Shown: one piece after another, positions 11,801-25,500 of the stretch
How the letters are laid out: every line of letters starts with the position of its first letter
How positions within the stretch are numbered: the first letter of the stretch is position 1
Origin: Gymnorhina tibicen
Lineage: Eukaryota > Chordata > Aves > Passeriformes > Artamidae
Length of the DNA stretch: 64,000 nucleotides
Direction: 5' to 3'
NCBI GenBank assembly: GCA_013399875.1
Contig: VXAZ01018984.1
Location: 7,670,264-7,734,263, forward strand
Made by a program: the position numbers and the translations under genes
The notes under the pieces: model-generated
What the model was told of the DNA's origin: nothing
The model's database searches: none
The model's input: the letters and a program-made list of their open reading frames with translations, nothing else

Positions 11801-14800
11801 TTCTAAGGTTGAAAACTAGTCCTAACTGTTTCCAAGTTATCTGCTCAATTCCTAACACTGCCAGAAACTGCAATTAAAAGTATAAAGTGAAATAAATTAG
11901 TAAATATGGGTTTTTATCAGAGCATGTTGAGAGAGAAACCAGAAATTAAAAAAGGCTCTTTCATGCAGTCGTACACTAAATCTTAGGAGCTAGTTCTGTT
12001 TGAGCAAACCACGCTGAAGCAAACGCTCGGTATTTGTGCAACTTGTATCTAGTACAGCTCACAGTAAATATTTTAGGATGCTTTTGAAATATGGAATAAA
12101 ATGTACCTATTTGAAATCTACAGAGGAAATCATTATAGCTAAGCTAATGATCAATGTTTATTGCTGCACTGTTTATTAATTTGGATTTATTCAAATTAAC
12201 TTTGGTTGATGGTCTTCTCAGATAATTTAAATGAAGTTCCATATGAAAGTGTTTATACAATTTTAATACATGTTTAATGAAATAAGTGCATCTAAATATT
12301 AGTGTAAATTTGCAGAACTGTTCAGAAATTTGTCTAAAGGAGAGAGATGTTGAGTCACAGATATTTCTGTTTTTCAGACACAGTTACATCCATTTCTTCC
12401 CTTAGAAATTTTTTTTCTCTTCTGCCTATCCAAATCTCATGTCCTCTCCTTTCGCTCCTTGTTGACCAAGTGTTAGGAATGGTTGGGTTCTCATTTTTAG
12501 CATGGAAGATTTGTTAGTGCTTGAAAAATTTGTGTTGTCCGTTTTGTTTCCTTGGCTTCAGCCTCATTCTCTGGAGTTGCTTCAGTCCCTTTGGTGGTGA
12601 ATCAGTTTTTTGTAGGTTGACCACCAAGACACTCCAGCATCTCAGATTATGTGCCATTACATAATTTGGTGCAAATTAGCTGACAACTTCTTCCTTTAAT
12701 GTAATTTTCATTCAGAGCTGCTTTGGGCTGAGTGTTGAAACAACAGAGATGTCTGAGCCAATTTAAGTGTCGGGGAAAATCTTTTTCATGCTTCAGGGCC
12801 TTCAAGCATATCCAGGCCTCAGTACTCAAAGCAAGTGCTGTGTCTTTTTGGTCCTGTGATTGTCTATTGCATTGTGGGCAAAACCTCTCAGTGAAGCCTG
12901 CTCCCTGGGTTAAAGTCTGTTGGAATTGACTCATATGTAGCTTGGTTCTTTTTTTTCCTTCTCACATATCCAGCCTCTGTCTCTGCACTCAGATAAAGAT
13001 TTTGGTTATCATTATATCAACATGTATATGTGTATATATATTTATTTTTATATATGTTATGTTAATTACTGTTTACAGGAAGAAGGTCTGTAAATTTCAA
13101 AAATGGAAAAGAGAGCTCCTCTAAAACATGGGATGTTAGTAATTCAAATAAAACAAACCAGACAAATTATTAAAATGGTTCCTTTCTACCTCTACCCTGT
13201 GCCATTATACTTTCAGAACAGAAAACCAGACCAAGTTAAATATGAGCTTTTCAACATGGTAAATACAGGCAACATGACATCTGAGATGGATTTCCAAAGC
13301 TCCCTTATGAATTATGGACTGAGCAGTTTCTGCTAGCTGCAACTAGTTACTGCTCTGAGACCTTTCCCTCTAAGTCAAATAGAAGAAAGAAGGAAATATG
13401 GAAAGCAAATATAGTGAGAAACATGGGATGGGGGAAAAAAAACTTCAGAAAGTCCTTCCTGAAGATAACTTGTTCTCTTTTCTTTCTCAAGTCTGAGGGG
13501 ATTTGAGTTTCTCAAAGTTATCTTTGTTTCCCTCAAGCAACCAGATTGTAGCGCATTCTTTTAGTGTCATTGTTGCCTATAGCCATCTTGTTTTAATGAG
13601 CAGTTTGAAATCTTTGGGATGAGTTGAACTGTTAGCTTGTAGAAGCTTATCAAGTCTAGAACTGAGCTGTCAAACTGTTTTAAAGACAGCTTTGGAAGAT
13701 GAAATACAACTGTGGGAGTGAGCAGTTAAAAGCAGTTCCCTGCTGCTTTCTTACAGCTATTTGGTTTTTCTTTTCATTATTTTTTTGTATTATTAATAGA
13801 AGTAACTAAGAATTAAATGGAACAAGAGATAATCATGAGGTTTTGCTAAGTGTAATTCAACTAAGTATCTTTTTTGTGGTTTGAAATACAGCTGGGTTGA
13901 AGAGTTCAGGTTCACATTTACATACAGTGTGTTTGACTGTTGACTCTGAATTTAATTTCTGACAACACTAAATGCCTTAATGGAATACAGACGTCAGAGC
14001 AGAGACTACTTGCTTTTAACAGCTCATCCTAGGAGGCATACAACCCCAGAGTGATGCATGTAGTAAAACACTTAAAGGCTGATCCAGTTTTGTTTCCTGC
14101 CATTCTTTCAAAGGGAAAGGGAAAGTGTGTTAGCATGTACTACTGTGTCCTTAGGGCTGCACCGTCCTGTGATGGCATTAAGCCTGATCTGAATCCAGAG
14201 ACCAGTGATAAAAATGCTTTGGAAAAAAAAAATCAGAAGACAAGACTGAAAGATCTAAGAATAACTTGAAACAAAAGGAAGGGAATGTAGAATTTCTATG
14301 CCATTTTCCTTTTTTGGTTTTCATTCTTCTTCTTTACATTGTGAGCCTTGATGGTGTAGATTATTTTTTAATTTTTTTTTCTTACCATTTTTCTTAGTTC
14401 TTTTGCTGGACATCTTCCCAGTGCTCGTATCTCCTTTGGCCCTTAATCACAAGGATTTCCTTCCAACTGCTCTGCCAGATGTCTGAGTTAAATGTGTTCA
14501 CCAAAACAGAATATTTAAAAAAAAAAGCTGAGCAAAAGTAACTTTCTTGCTTATTAAATCATATATTACTACTTCATAGTTCTGAAGACATAATTCTTAT
14601 GAGATTGTCAATGCTTTATTTGTCTGAGGGGAAAACAAGTACTACAGATTTTTTTTTTGAGGCCTGTATCTTTCCAGAGACACTAATTATTGACTTACTT
14701 TAAAATACAGAAGGATATAAATCATTTGCTACTTCCTACTTCTGTATATCACTCAGACATCCATGTAAAAAAAAAAGTCGTGGGCAGATCTTTTCCAAGG

Positions 14801-17554
14801 AATTTTTTCAGCTTTTGAGTACCATCAAGGTTGGACATGCACTAAGTGGACTTGTCCCTCAGAGTTCTTAAAGATAGGGTAGACAAGAATCAGTTTTTTA
14901 TTCTTCTTATTCATTGAAAAGTTTCTTATTTTAGTATTTCTTGTCAGTCCAAATTGGTAGAAAATAGTAAATGACAGGGAAAAGCGTTTTGAGGTAACTG
15001 GTGGAGAATATTGTATTCTCTTGAGATGTAAAGGATCCAGCTCCATCATCAGGTCTTTAGCTCTGTCTTAACCAGAATTTTCATCCTGGGCTTCAGAAGT
15101 TTTATTGACTGATTGTTGTCCAAACAAAGGCTTTAAATCTGGAGAACTGGCACAGTTTGGGGAAAACATGGTCTTTGAAATACTTTGAGACACAGCAGGA
15201 GAGTACTATCAATACAACTAAACTAATCAGAGCAGATGACAATATTTGTGTGTCACTGCTTCTCATGTCAAGATTTAAATCCAGGGTACTCTTGCTGTCA
15301 GGTGCTCTTAACAGATTAAATCTGGTTGGAATTTCAAAACATTTGTTGGATTTCCAGGTTAAAGTGCAGCCAGTGTCATTAAAAATCATTGAGTACTTGT
15401 ATTTTGGCTTGCAGGGAGGCAGAGTGCTTCACTCTGGATGTTATGTCAGCTCCCCGCTGGCCTCTTCTCAGGAAAAAGAGCATCTGGGGAATTGAGGTGG
15501 GCACATGGCTACTGTAAAACCTTTTGTCACAAGCCAGGCTCCCCTCAGTAGTGTGTGTGGGACTGCTAGAGGAGGTATTAATGCTGTTCAGATTTGGATC
15601 CAGACAAACTGAAGCTTGTGTCCCAGGTGTGGAAGCTGCAAATGCCAGTGTCCTCGTCCATCCCTCTTCTGTGGTGCTTTGCATGTTGAGGAATCCATTC
15701 GGTGCAGGTAGCTCGGGGTGCAGCTGCAGGTTCAGCTCTGGGGGACAGGAGCCCGAGCCCCAGGCAAGAGGCCATGAAGTGCTGACCCTTTGCAGAACAA
15801 AGGGCACAGGCACCTGTGGCCCATCCAAGCACCGGACACTCAGGGACACAGCAGGAGCTGATGATTCCAGACTTTCCTGCTCTTAGACTGTGAGGGTATA
15901 AGGGTCCCTCCCTGAGGAACCAGCTGAAGGTGTTATTTTATTATTTACTCATGGTGCAATAACTAAACTATTTTAAGGATCTGGATGTCTGAGACTGTGC
16001 TCTGGAATCAAGTCAGTAAGGAAACTTGGTGTGAGTGTGGGGTGTGTAGTTGCAAAGGGGCCTTGGTCCCATCTCGGGTGGTGCGAGAGTGGCTGCTAGA
16101 GGGGGCTCCAGGGTGGTCAGACAGGGAAGATTCCTTAACGCTGCCAGCTGCGGGAGCTTCACATCAGCCCTGGAATGGTTATGGGCTTTCTAGCTTTTTC
16201 AAGTATTTGTCGTGCTCTTCCAGAAAATTTTGTGTTTCCCTGTCCATTTTTACAAGAGAAGACCAGATCATCTACTGACTGTGCTGGCATCAGAAAGAAA
16301 TGAGCTTCAAGACACAGTTCTATGAAGATGTTATTTTCTCTCTTCTATTAGTATTTTTTGAATGCTATCAGAAGCATTCTCACAGTTTTTCTCAACCTAA
16401 AATTTAGCCTGTCAGTGTGGCCATACTTAAAATGAATAGGAAAGAAAAAAATATCCACAGCACATAAACACTCAAGTCAATATATGAGAGAAAATACAAA
16501 CCCTGTACAATAGAAAAGCAAGGTGTATCAGTATAGAAAACACAAGAGTCTTAACAACTGTCACTGTCATTTGAGTCAGTTTGCTGACATTTTGCTGAGG
16601 GAGCCAAGAAAACGATCTCAGTAATAGCTCTGACTTTTATTTCCCTCTGTGGTAGTACAAGGGGTATCATCATCTAGTGTTTAAGGTTTTTGGCCCTCAC
16701 CAACAGCACCTTTTTGCTGCTTGAAAAGAAAGTGAATTTTTTTATTTGTTGTTGTTTTTGTAACATACTAGTGCTCAACCATGGTAATGATTGTTCAGAA
16801 ATAAGCAAGTTGCCTCACCTGCAAAGTTCAGTACACTATATCATGGGATTTTTTTTTTTTCCCCAGTGGTCTTCCTTATATCCATGAAAACTGTAGAATG
16901 TCAAGGAGCCAGCTAACTTAGGAAATGTACTTTGAGTTTTACAGTTCTAATTATGACAAGGGTAAGCATCATCATTTGGATTGGGAAGCAAGTGCAAGGA
17001 CTGTGGCTTATCTCTGAACAGTAGAAAAAAGCATTTTTCTGTTCCTAGTCCCCATGGACAGCTCTGGTCTTTTAGCACTCCAATGCTACAAGGAGTTCAA
17101 GCAATCCTTTTATTACCCTGTTGGTTTTTTGCACAATCCCACAGAAAACAGCCACAGAGTGACATTTTTACCATGTTCATGCAGAATTAATGCGGATCTA
17201 TAGAAGAATTTTTGTGCAAAGAAGAGCCACATTCTAAGTTTTAGTTTTCATTTTGGATAATTTATTTTCGGTTAGGAGGTACTGTTCAGACATCAAGACC
17301 AAATTTTGCTTACTGTTCAGGGAACAGATGTTTGTCTTGCTGCCTAAGACTCTAAGCAGTATTTTTGAGCTTTGCAGGTGAGGATTCATTGTAGTAATAT
17401 TATTTGCCACTTAGACATGCTAATGACAAACCCATCTAAGTTTAGATAGGGTACAGTCCTCTTTGCTTTATGATGCATGGCCTCACAACTGAGGTTCTTT
17501 GGTTTATGTTAATATGGTTAATAGGCCTTAAATACATGCAGATTATTTGTTATG
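8889..17554. other. long intronic stretch, mostly unannotated
   Basis: No exon, tRNA or recognisable transposon was found in about 8.7 kb. Minor features are a G/T-rich tract at about 11199-11255, an A/T dinucleotide-rich patch at about 13018-13062, and a G+C-richer stretch at about 15400-16180 that carries a 156-codon minus-strand frame without family resemblance. The stretch at about 12030-12330 is A+T-rich and free of simple repeats, and might be conserved non-coding DNA, but that cannot be judged from one genome. Confidence 0.5.
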
Positions 17555-17572
17555 AACCCACTTGTGACACCA
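17555..17572 (-). promoter_or_regulatory. retroviral primer-binding site, tRNA-Leu type
   Basis: On the minus strand these 18 bases read TGGTGTCACAAGTGGGTT, close to the tRNA-Leu-complementary primer-binding site known from ERV-L elements (TGGTGTCA..AGTGGG). It sits five bases beyond the CA that would end the adjacent LTR, as expected for the start of the internal region of a provirus running on the minus strand. Confidence 0.75.
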
Positions 17573-17577
17573 AATAA

Positions 17578-18115
17578 TGTTAGGTCTGATTATTAAAAGA
17601 TGCCTCTGCCCCAATTAAGTTGCAAATGAGACCACATGCTAAAGTCAATATTATGGATTTTATTTAACTGTAAATGGAAAGGTTGAGGAGGAGGAGGGTG
17701 GGGGGAAGAGAGAGAGAGCCAAGTTAAGTAGAAAGATGGTCACCACCACATGAGTGCTGCAGTGTCCTGATAGCCCTTCTTCTGGTCTCAGTGGTGGGGG
17801 TCCCCAGTGCATTTCTCAGGAGGTACCACTTTGATACAGCCCAAGTCCCAGGTGTCCATGAGGTATATGTGCCCTTCCCATAACTTGGGATTGCATGTGT
17901 GTAAGGACTTCCTTCCTTTCCCACAGTCTGCTGTGGTGAGAATTCTTGTCCAGAGAGGTTACCCAAATCTGCCTCACCAGGCCTGGCATCTTCCTGTTGT
18001 TACTGTCTGTGTTTTCCTCACAGTGGAGTTTGTCTGGTATGCTAATTCCAAACCTTTTACCTCGGTGTAGGCCTGTTTGTTTGTTTTTCTTTTTTAATGT
18101 GATAAGATACCAACA
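17578..18115 (-). mobile_element. ERVL-type LTR, antisense to GRID2 (5' LTR with PBS remnant)
   Basis: Read on the minus strand, the element ends in CCTAACA at 17584-17578 just before the primer-binding site, and has a polyadenylation signal AATAAA at 17664-17659 about 80 bp before the end, consistent with an R/U5 layout. A possible start is TGTTGG at 18115-18110, which would give imperfect TGTT...AACA terminal inverted repeats and a length near 540 bp. That outer boundary is a guess. Lower coordinates than 17555 should hold gag, but I see no retroviral coding sequence there, so this is an LTR with only a short stub of internal sequence. It is old and non-coding. Confidence 0.65.
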
Positions 18116-21100
18116 TTCTGGCTTAGGCTTTCCAGAGAAACATATGTAGGAGTATTTCTAGGGAGACTGCCATTATCTGGATAACCCAGCCACGGCCACT
18201 CTTAAATTGTTTTTATATGTTATGATGAAGATTTACATATTCATCTGGGCTGTAGGGTGAAAAAAACCACATCCTCATTATGTTTTGGACTGAATTCTCT
18301 AAACCTTTTACTATAAGGTTTCTGTATAAGCTTCTTTTTTATTGATATAGAGACCCTTTTGAAGTGCTAATTATATTTCAGTGAATCCTTCAGTTTTCCC
18401 CTCTTAGAGTTTGCATGCATTCTGCAATAAAGAGAGGGACATTAGCTGAGTTTTGGGCTGGTATTTTGTGTTTGGCAGGTAGCAGGTGTTTGCTTTACTC
18501 TTGTCTGAATTATATTTCAATGGGAAACACCTATGATGCAACAGCACAGTTAATGTGAAAATAAAGGCCTTTTTACTTTGGTAATAAAGCCTGTGAGAGA
18601 AAATGGAAATGCTGTGATTTTTCTATGCTCTAATCTGTAGAAAAACCTCTTAATCAGTGGGTGAGCTGCCCTGAAATGCTGTGGTTCGGTGAATATCTGG
18701 ATATGAAATGCAGGTCTTCTGGCTGCACTAGTTTTTTGGGTTTTGTTTATGTTTATTTTAAGTTTTGAAATGGAAGCTGAAATACTGTATAGTTAGAGAT
18801 CATAAATGAGGTACTCAGTTTATTGTAAGTGGATGACAGTAACCTGATATTTTGGAATTATTCTGTAGGAAAAGATAGCCATAATAAGTTCTATGTGGTT
18901 GAAGAGCAGCAGAATCTAATTGTGTATTATTTTCAGTTTTTTATACAGAACCACTATAAGCAACTGAATTCAGAGGACAAATCTTTTGCACCTAAATAAT
19001 TGACATCAATTTGTGGTTTTCCTTTTTATTTGGATTAAAGTAAACATGTATTCAAGCTGATTAAACAAGTTACAGTGTAAGATCCTTGAGTACTTAGCAT
19101 AGTAGACTAATTCTGACTATATTTTAATTTTTTTACACTGCTAAAACAGGAATGGAGAGTTATGTAGTCTGAGAAAATGACCTTCTCTGAAGCTTGTGGA
19201 AAAAACCCACATTCTTCAATGTGGCAAAGCTTGTCTTGTCTTGGATATAAATTATGCAGTCTGGTGGACTGATGAAAGTAGCAATATGTAAGCATTGACC
19301 GTTTTTCATTATTGGGGTTGAATGACTGATTACTTGTGCTCGGTTGTTCTTTTCTTTTGCTTTTAAATCTGACTTCCATTTTAAGATCACTACAACATTA
19401 ATTTATGATATATAATTCTCTCTTTGTGCCTTTAAAAAAGATGTTTATAAGCACTGGTGGCAAGTAGTACTTTAAAGGGATGTTGACAAAATCTTGTTAT
19501 TTTCAAAAAGATCAATTTCATGGTGGTTTCAGAAACTGCATCTGATTGTGGGTCACCATGTCAATTTTCTTGAGTTCTTACAAATACAATTTCATGTTTA
19601 TCTCTTGCTGTGTTGTTTAAAATAGTAATATACCAAAGAAAATGAAAGCTGGCTTCCTCTCAAAAGAGAGGTGTAGCAATTTCTGCATAAGGATCTGTCT
19701 GCGAGATTCAGAAAGTTAATGGAAGTTATAAAAGCAAAACTGTATCTAAAAATAATCATAGAGGAAAAAAATGAGGTGATGTCTTGTGCTGAACATCATT
19801 CTATTTTAACTGAAGAAAATCTATTCAATACAGTGTGTTTGTAAGTTAGTGACTGTGACTAACTTTTAATACATCTTCAAACTGTAAAAATGTTCCTTGA
19901 ACTGTACATCAGAAAAGAGAAAATTGTTGTCCCCTTAGTCTGGAAACACGAACCTTTATTTCTTGAGCTGGAAGGCAAGCCCAGTAATTTAGACTCTACA
20001 CTCTCAGAATCCCAGAACATCTTTAGGATTTACTGAATAGACAATGGTGTGCTGTGTCAGTTGAAGTTGTACTTGCGTGCCTTAATGCACCTTGCAAGTT
20101 TCAGTCTCATTCTTTTCCATACAAAGGGAAAATAGTTTTACAGCGAGAGCACCAACATATTTTTAACCCACAGCAATTCACCTTCTGAGTCATCTGAGGC
20201 TTGGTAAACTACAGTTAACATCAGGTTGGATTTCATTTAGAGTAGAGAAGAACCCCTAAAATATCAGAGTTAGTGTTTTCTACAGAATCCAGCCAACTGC
20301 AAGATGTTTCAGTTTCAATAAGAAACTGATGGTGATGAAAACCACAGAGAAGCCAGGAAGGGTTCCAGCAGAAACCTTCCCCCACTGGAGAGGAGGTACC
20401 ACCAGAAACTTGCCGGTTTCTTGCTAATACTTGTTCTGTATGCTTGACAACTGGTTTGAATAGTTGCAGAGTGTATTCTCTGTAAACTTCTGAATTTACT
20501 CCTGGCCAATTTCCTTCACCTTTGTGTTCCTCTAATCTGTGAGCCCTTTTCTGGAACTGGTGGGCACCTGCATCTGTAGCCTTGACCTCTCATTCTTCTG
20601 AGTGGAGAAACCTTGCTCTCAGTTCCTTGAATCCATTCTATGACCTACTGATGCAGAGAACAGAACACGCAATCATGAGACTCTGTGTTTCTCAGGCAAG
20701 AGAAAAGTTCCACAAAGATGCCAGGGTGCTCTACTCTTGATGTTCAGTAACACTTTTAACCCAGGGTCTTCCTCTCTGAAGAGCTGCTGATTTCAGATCT
20801 TCCATGTTTGCTCTGTATGACAAACTAAGTTTTTAAATAAGAGATGCGTGAGGTGGTTATATTGCCACACCTACTCTAGACAATGATGCAAAATGGATAA
20901 AAACAAAAGCCTAAAAGAGTCTAACACTGTGGAGGTATTCCCCAGAATCTGTCTTGGAAGACCTGACTTAGGGGAATCAAAGCAGCAGTGAGCTTGCACT
21001 GCTGTGGAGCAGAAATACATCTCTTGTAGCTACTCAGTCTTGTCTGGAAACAGAGATAAGGTAAATCAAAGCAAGAGGAGAGTGAAAAGTGAGCCTAAAT

Positions 21101-22504
21101 CAAATGAAAGAGATTAAATTTTGTAATTTAGTCCTTACTGGAAGATAGCTGTGTAGAAAAACAAAGTTTCTGAAAAGTATAATCTACAAGAAATCTTTCC
21201 CACTAGAATTACTTATGTTGATCTCAACTGTCTTGAGTGTACCAGCTCAGAGGAGCCTTTGACACAGAAACTGTTTAGCATGCAGTATTGATCTGATGGT
21301 TAGAGGTGCTGAGTACCCAGGATCTCACACAGGAAAGGTGAATGGAGCACATCTCAAATGGCTTCTAAGAACTGCTAGTGTACAAGTGTATGCCTCGCTT
21401 GAGAAATCAGAGCAATACTGATTTTACTAAGACTATGTACAGGTTGTCCTTTCCTATTAGGAAATAAAAATTTTTTCACACCTATCACACATGGAGCAGA
21501 GCAAAGGAAGAGTTTCAGGTTCCAAGTATGAGGGATTTTGGAAAACGACAGTAAACATATTTACAGATGAAGGTGTTTTGTAAGGAAAAATGCAAGAAGT
21601 TTCTAGATGTTGTGGTGCAATACTTCAGAGGTTATTTGGTATCAGATGAGATAATTTGAATGCTCCAAGCCTTATGCCTGATTTCATTTGGGTTAATCTG
21701 CCTGGGAAGATGTGTTTTCTGACTTGGCACCCTGTACTGAGGCTATAGGCTGACTGACCTGCTATTAATTCACACCTGTGTTAGTACACTGTCATAAAAC
21801 TGTAAGATTTTAGGTTCCTGATTACAAAGGTTAATATTGCTTGGCTTTCAATTAGCAGCTGTTGAGTTAGAGAGGAATCTAAAAGCTTGTCTTCAAAAGC
21901 AAGTTGACTTTTCTAAGCTTAGTGATACATCTAGGATTTTTCAATGTAATAATTTGTCCACAAATTAGTGGAGGTGGAATTTACACAACCCGGGTTGTCC
22001 AAGCTGATGACATAAATTCTATTAGAGCAACATGTCCCCAGGAGGATAGAAAGCTGTCAGTTTTTCATTTCTTCTATATGCTGGAGGAGTAAGGACACAG
22101 TAAACATCTATCCTGCTGTGTCTTTGACTCTGTAGAAAGCAGAGAATGAATCTTCATAAACTTGGGCTGAAAAATTCCCACTTGGACCCAATGTTTGTAA
22201 AGCAGTGCCAGAAATGCTGCCTCTTGCTAGACAGAAATAACTGCAAGTACTAACCTTTAATGGATTGAGGAAAGTCAGCGGGTATGTTTCTAATGACAGC
22301 AACAGAATGTTGTCTGGAGTCTGAAAGCCTTTCAGAAGGTTTGGAAATGGTACCTGATGGGCAGGCTTCAGTGGTAGGTGAGCGCTTTGGGCAATTTTGT
22401 CATCATTTGTTTGCTGTGTGCTGTTCTTTGCCATGTTAACTTAATTAATGTCTGACACATGGAGGGGAATTACATTGACTGATCTGCAGTAACAGCCTGA
22501 CTCA
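18116..22504. other. intronic sequence, nothing recognised
   Basis: A+T-rich DNA without an identifiable repeat, RNA or exon. Slightly G+C-richer sequence at about 20330-20780 has no recognised family. Confidence 0.55.
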
Positions 22505-22550
22505 AAGTCCAGTGAGGCTAATGGGGGTCTTTACATAGGCATAAGTTGAT
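22505..22550. repeat. possible ancient amniote interspersed repeat, second instance
   Basis: The segment 'gtccagtgaggctaatgggg' followed by 'gtctttacat' resembles the same old motif class as 7031-7095, of the form 'ccagtgaagtcaatgggagtctttccat'. Short and degraded, recognised from memory only. Confidence 0.25.
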
Positions 22551-25500
22551 TTTTAGTTTCCAGATGCTCTTCACTGCATATTGTAATTGCGTATTGTATT
22601 GTTCTCAGAAAAATGACATCTGTGACATAATGGCATATCTGTGAAATAATAGAATTTTTGCTGTTGCACTTGGGACTGTTTGATTTCAGTCTTACTGCAG
22701 TATTTTTATTTAAATTAAAGTAGACTGAGTTTAATGATGCAAAATGCTACATTTAAATCCTTCTAGAATAAGTAAACACTTCTACTGCACTTCACTGAGT
22801 CTTTATATAAAAAACTTTACAACTAATTTAATTAATGCTTAATACTGAAATAATTGAACTAACTTGTAACATCAGATTAGCAGTGCTGCTGGATGTCATA
22901 ACAGTAATTGTTGCAGGTAAAAATCTTCTGATAAAATGGCAAGTTTGCAATCACTAGAGGTTCATACATGGGGCAAGTCTAGCCTAGTGCATTTCTAAGG
23001 AAGAAAACTGGTAACTATGCTGCTAAAGCTTTTCTGATTTTAGGTATTGAATGATGAGTAAGCAAATGTGCCAGAAATGAATCCAAGGTGAGGTTTCCTG
23101 ATTTTCTGAACTCTCATTTTGATGGATTAATTTGCATTCCCTTGGAATATGGACATTTACACATTTACTGATTTTCTTTGAGTCTCTAGACAAATCTGAG
23201 GTCAAAGCAAATTCTACCTCAGTGCTCCAGTGATGATGAATAGATGATACTTAGCCCATGCTGCTGTAGTATCAGAAGATTGTACAGTTCTTCATGTACC
23301 TATCTTCGTAAAATTTATGTGAGATTGGAAATTGCTTATTTTCAAAAGCCTTTGGAAAAAATATTATTTTTTTCTTTCAAAAAATAGGACCAAAATATAA
23401 ATGATGACCTATTCTGTTCTTATTGACATTTGCACACATCCAATCTTAATTTAATTATAGCGATTTAAATCTGATGTAGGTTTTTGAATTGAGTTGATTT
23501 ATAATGATCAAGTTTTCTCTTAACATTTGCTTTCCTGTCTTTTAATATCTATTTACTTCCCTACTCTCTTAGTTGTGTTTAGGTTGCAAGAAATTGGATG
23601 TAGGAGGAGCCCAGCAATTAGGGTTTGGCATGGAAAATAAATAGGCAATTCTATAGGTAATTATGCAGCTGGAAACCAGGGACACTGAAGTCCCAATTTC
23701 TTTTAAATATCTTTGTTTTAAAGAAGTAACTCTAAAGGTGTAACTGAGAGTGAATGTTTGGGATGGAAAGTAGAAAACATACAAAAGCGATTAGACTAAT
23801 TTTGTTACTTTTTTCCTATTTCATTTTTAAGCATTGTATGTATATTCAAAAGGCCTTATAGGTATGGTTGAAAAACATGTTTCTGAGAGAGACTGCAAGG
23901 GAATGCAAAATCTTAGCTGATTAGGTTAGGAATATATGGAAGATAGTGTGGTAAATGGAGCAGAGAAAAAAATTGGAGCTAAGGCTGAAAGGTGAGGAGG
24001 CTGAAAGGCTAGGAGGTGAGAAGAGAGAATGCAGAAAAGGGCCCAGGCTTCAGTGAACAGAACACTGAAAAAAAGATTAAAGAAGAAATTAAGGAGACCT
24101 TTTAAGGAGGATCCACACTCGATTGTGTTGTAGTCTGAGGTCACACAACAAGTTTCTTTCCAGGACATTTCCCACAGGATCAAAGTTGTGGTGTTTTGTA
24201 ATCGGTCCTGTTACCCAGTTAGCAAGTTAAAGTTGAAGCACGTGGGTGTGAAAATTTGCCGGGGGAAGTTGTTCTTTTGTTTCCTAACTCTGCAGATGGT
24301 GTAACCCAGAAATTTCAGGGGATTTTGATCAATAAATGTTTAAAAGTATACGTAGGGGTTGTTGTTTGTTTTGTTTCTTTAAAAAATAATTTTCCCTGAG
24401 TCAAGATCGGTGCAGAATGCGCTGTCCAGTCTTCTAATATGACTCAAGGTACTTGTCGAGGAACTCAGCCTTGGCAAGCCATTTCATTCTTCCCTATTCA
24501 TGAATTTCTGAAGTTTGAAGTAAAATGGGATTAAATAATCTAGTAAATCTATCATAATGCAGTGCTGTCATCAGAAGAAGCAAAAGGTTGAGAAGCAGGA
24601 ATAAAGTCTAAAAGTCTCTTAATTCATAATATCCCTGCTGATCAGGGCTAGCCTGTTAAGTCCTGTAACCTGCAGTGACCTTTATCTTCCCTCCCTCCTC
24701 CTTGGAGAAGCAATGTTTATTCAACTTCTGTCTGTCATGTTTAAGAGATCTTGCAACTTAGAAAATGTTTTCTGTTTTTGCAGCTACCCAAGCTTTCCTG
24801 AAACAGATTGATAGGCCTCTGTTTTCATCTTGCTTTTTCTCTTTTGATCCCACTCCTCCTAACATCATTTATTTCCTGTTTGATTCTCTGTCATTGCAGT
24901 AACCTAGGGGTCCTTAGAAGCCTATCTTCTCTGTCCTGAAGCTTCAGGGTTTAAAAGAGTGATGTGATTGATAAAAAATAGATATCACAGTCTTTCCTAT
25001 TTTGTCTAGCAGGGTGACTTTCTGCCATCCTTTGCTTTGACAGCCTCTCCCTCTGGTTTGTAGTTTCAGTCATCCTTCGAATGTGTGTAGGCCAAAACCC
25101 TAGCAACTTATCTTTTTATCATCATTTGATTTCATTCATAGTGCCTGTGTATAAACATCTCTTCAGGCAGGTTCTGTTCTTGGCCACAGGGAAGGCAAGA
25201 GATGGCATTCCTGATCCTGACAAATGTGTTGCTTTCCCTAAGGGGAAACCTGAGAGGAACCTCTTTACAGTGTGCCTACATTTTATTATTGTTCTTTAAA
25301 CTCAAGGCTGGTTGCCGGATTAATGTCTTTTGAAAAGTAAACAAAACCAAGGCTTCCTTCTGGCTTGTCATTGACTTTTAAGGTCTTGCAAGTCACTGTG
25401 CTTGCTCCCTAATTTTAAGATGGAATCTAAATTAGGCTTCAGGACTTTTTCAGGGATGGTTCACCCATTTTTTTTTCCTACTGATAAACTTTTTCCCTAT

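Noticed and set aside
15379..15849. 156-codon minus-strand open frame
   Set aside because: Lies in a G+C-richer block where stops are rarer, shows no recognisable protein features, and overlaps equally open frames on the other strand.
23982..24013. 16-bp purine-rich tandem pair as a satellite
   Set aside because: Only two imperfect copies. Recorded as minor simple repeat within the surrounding segment.
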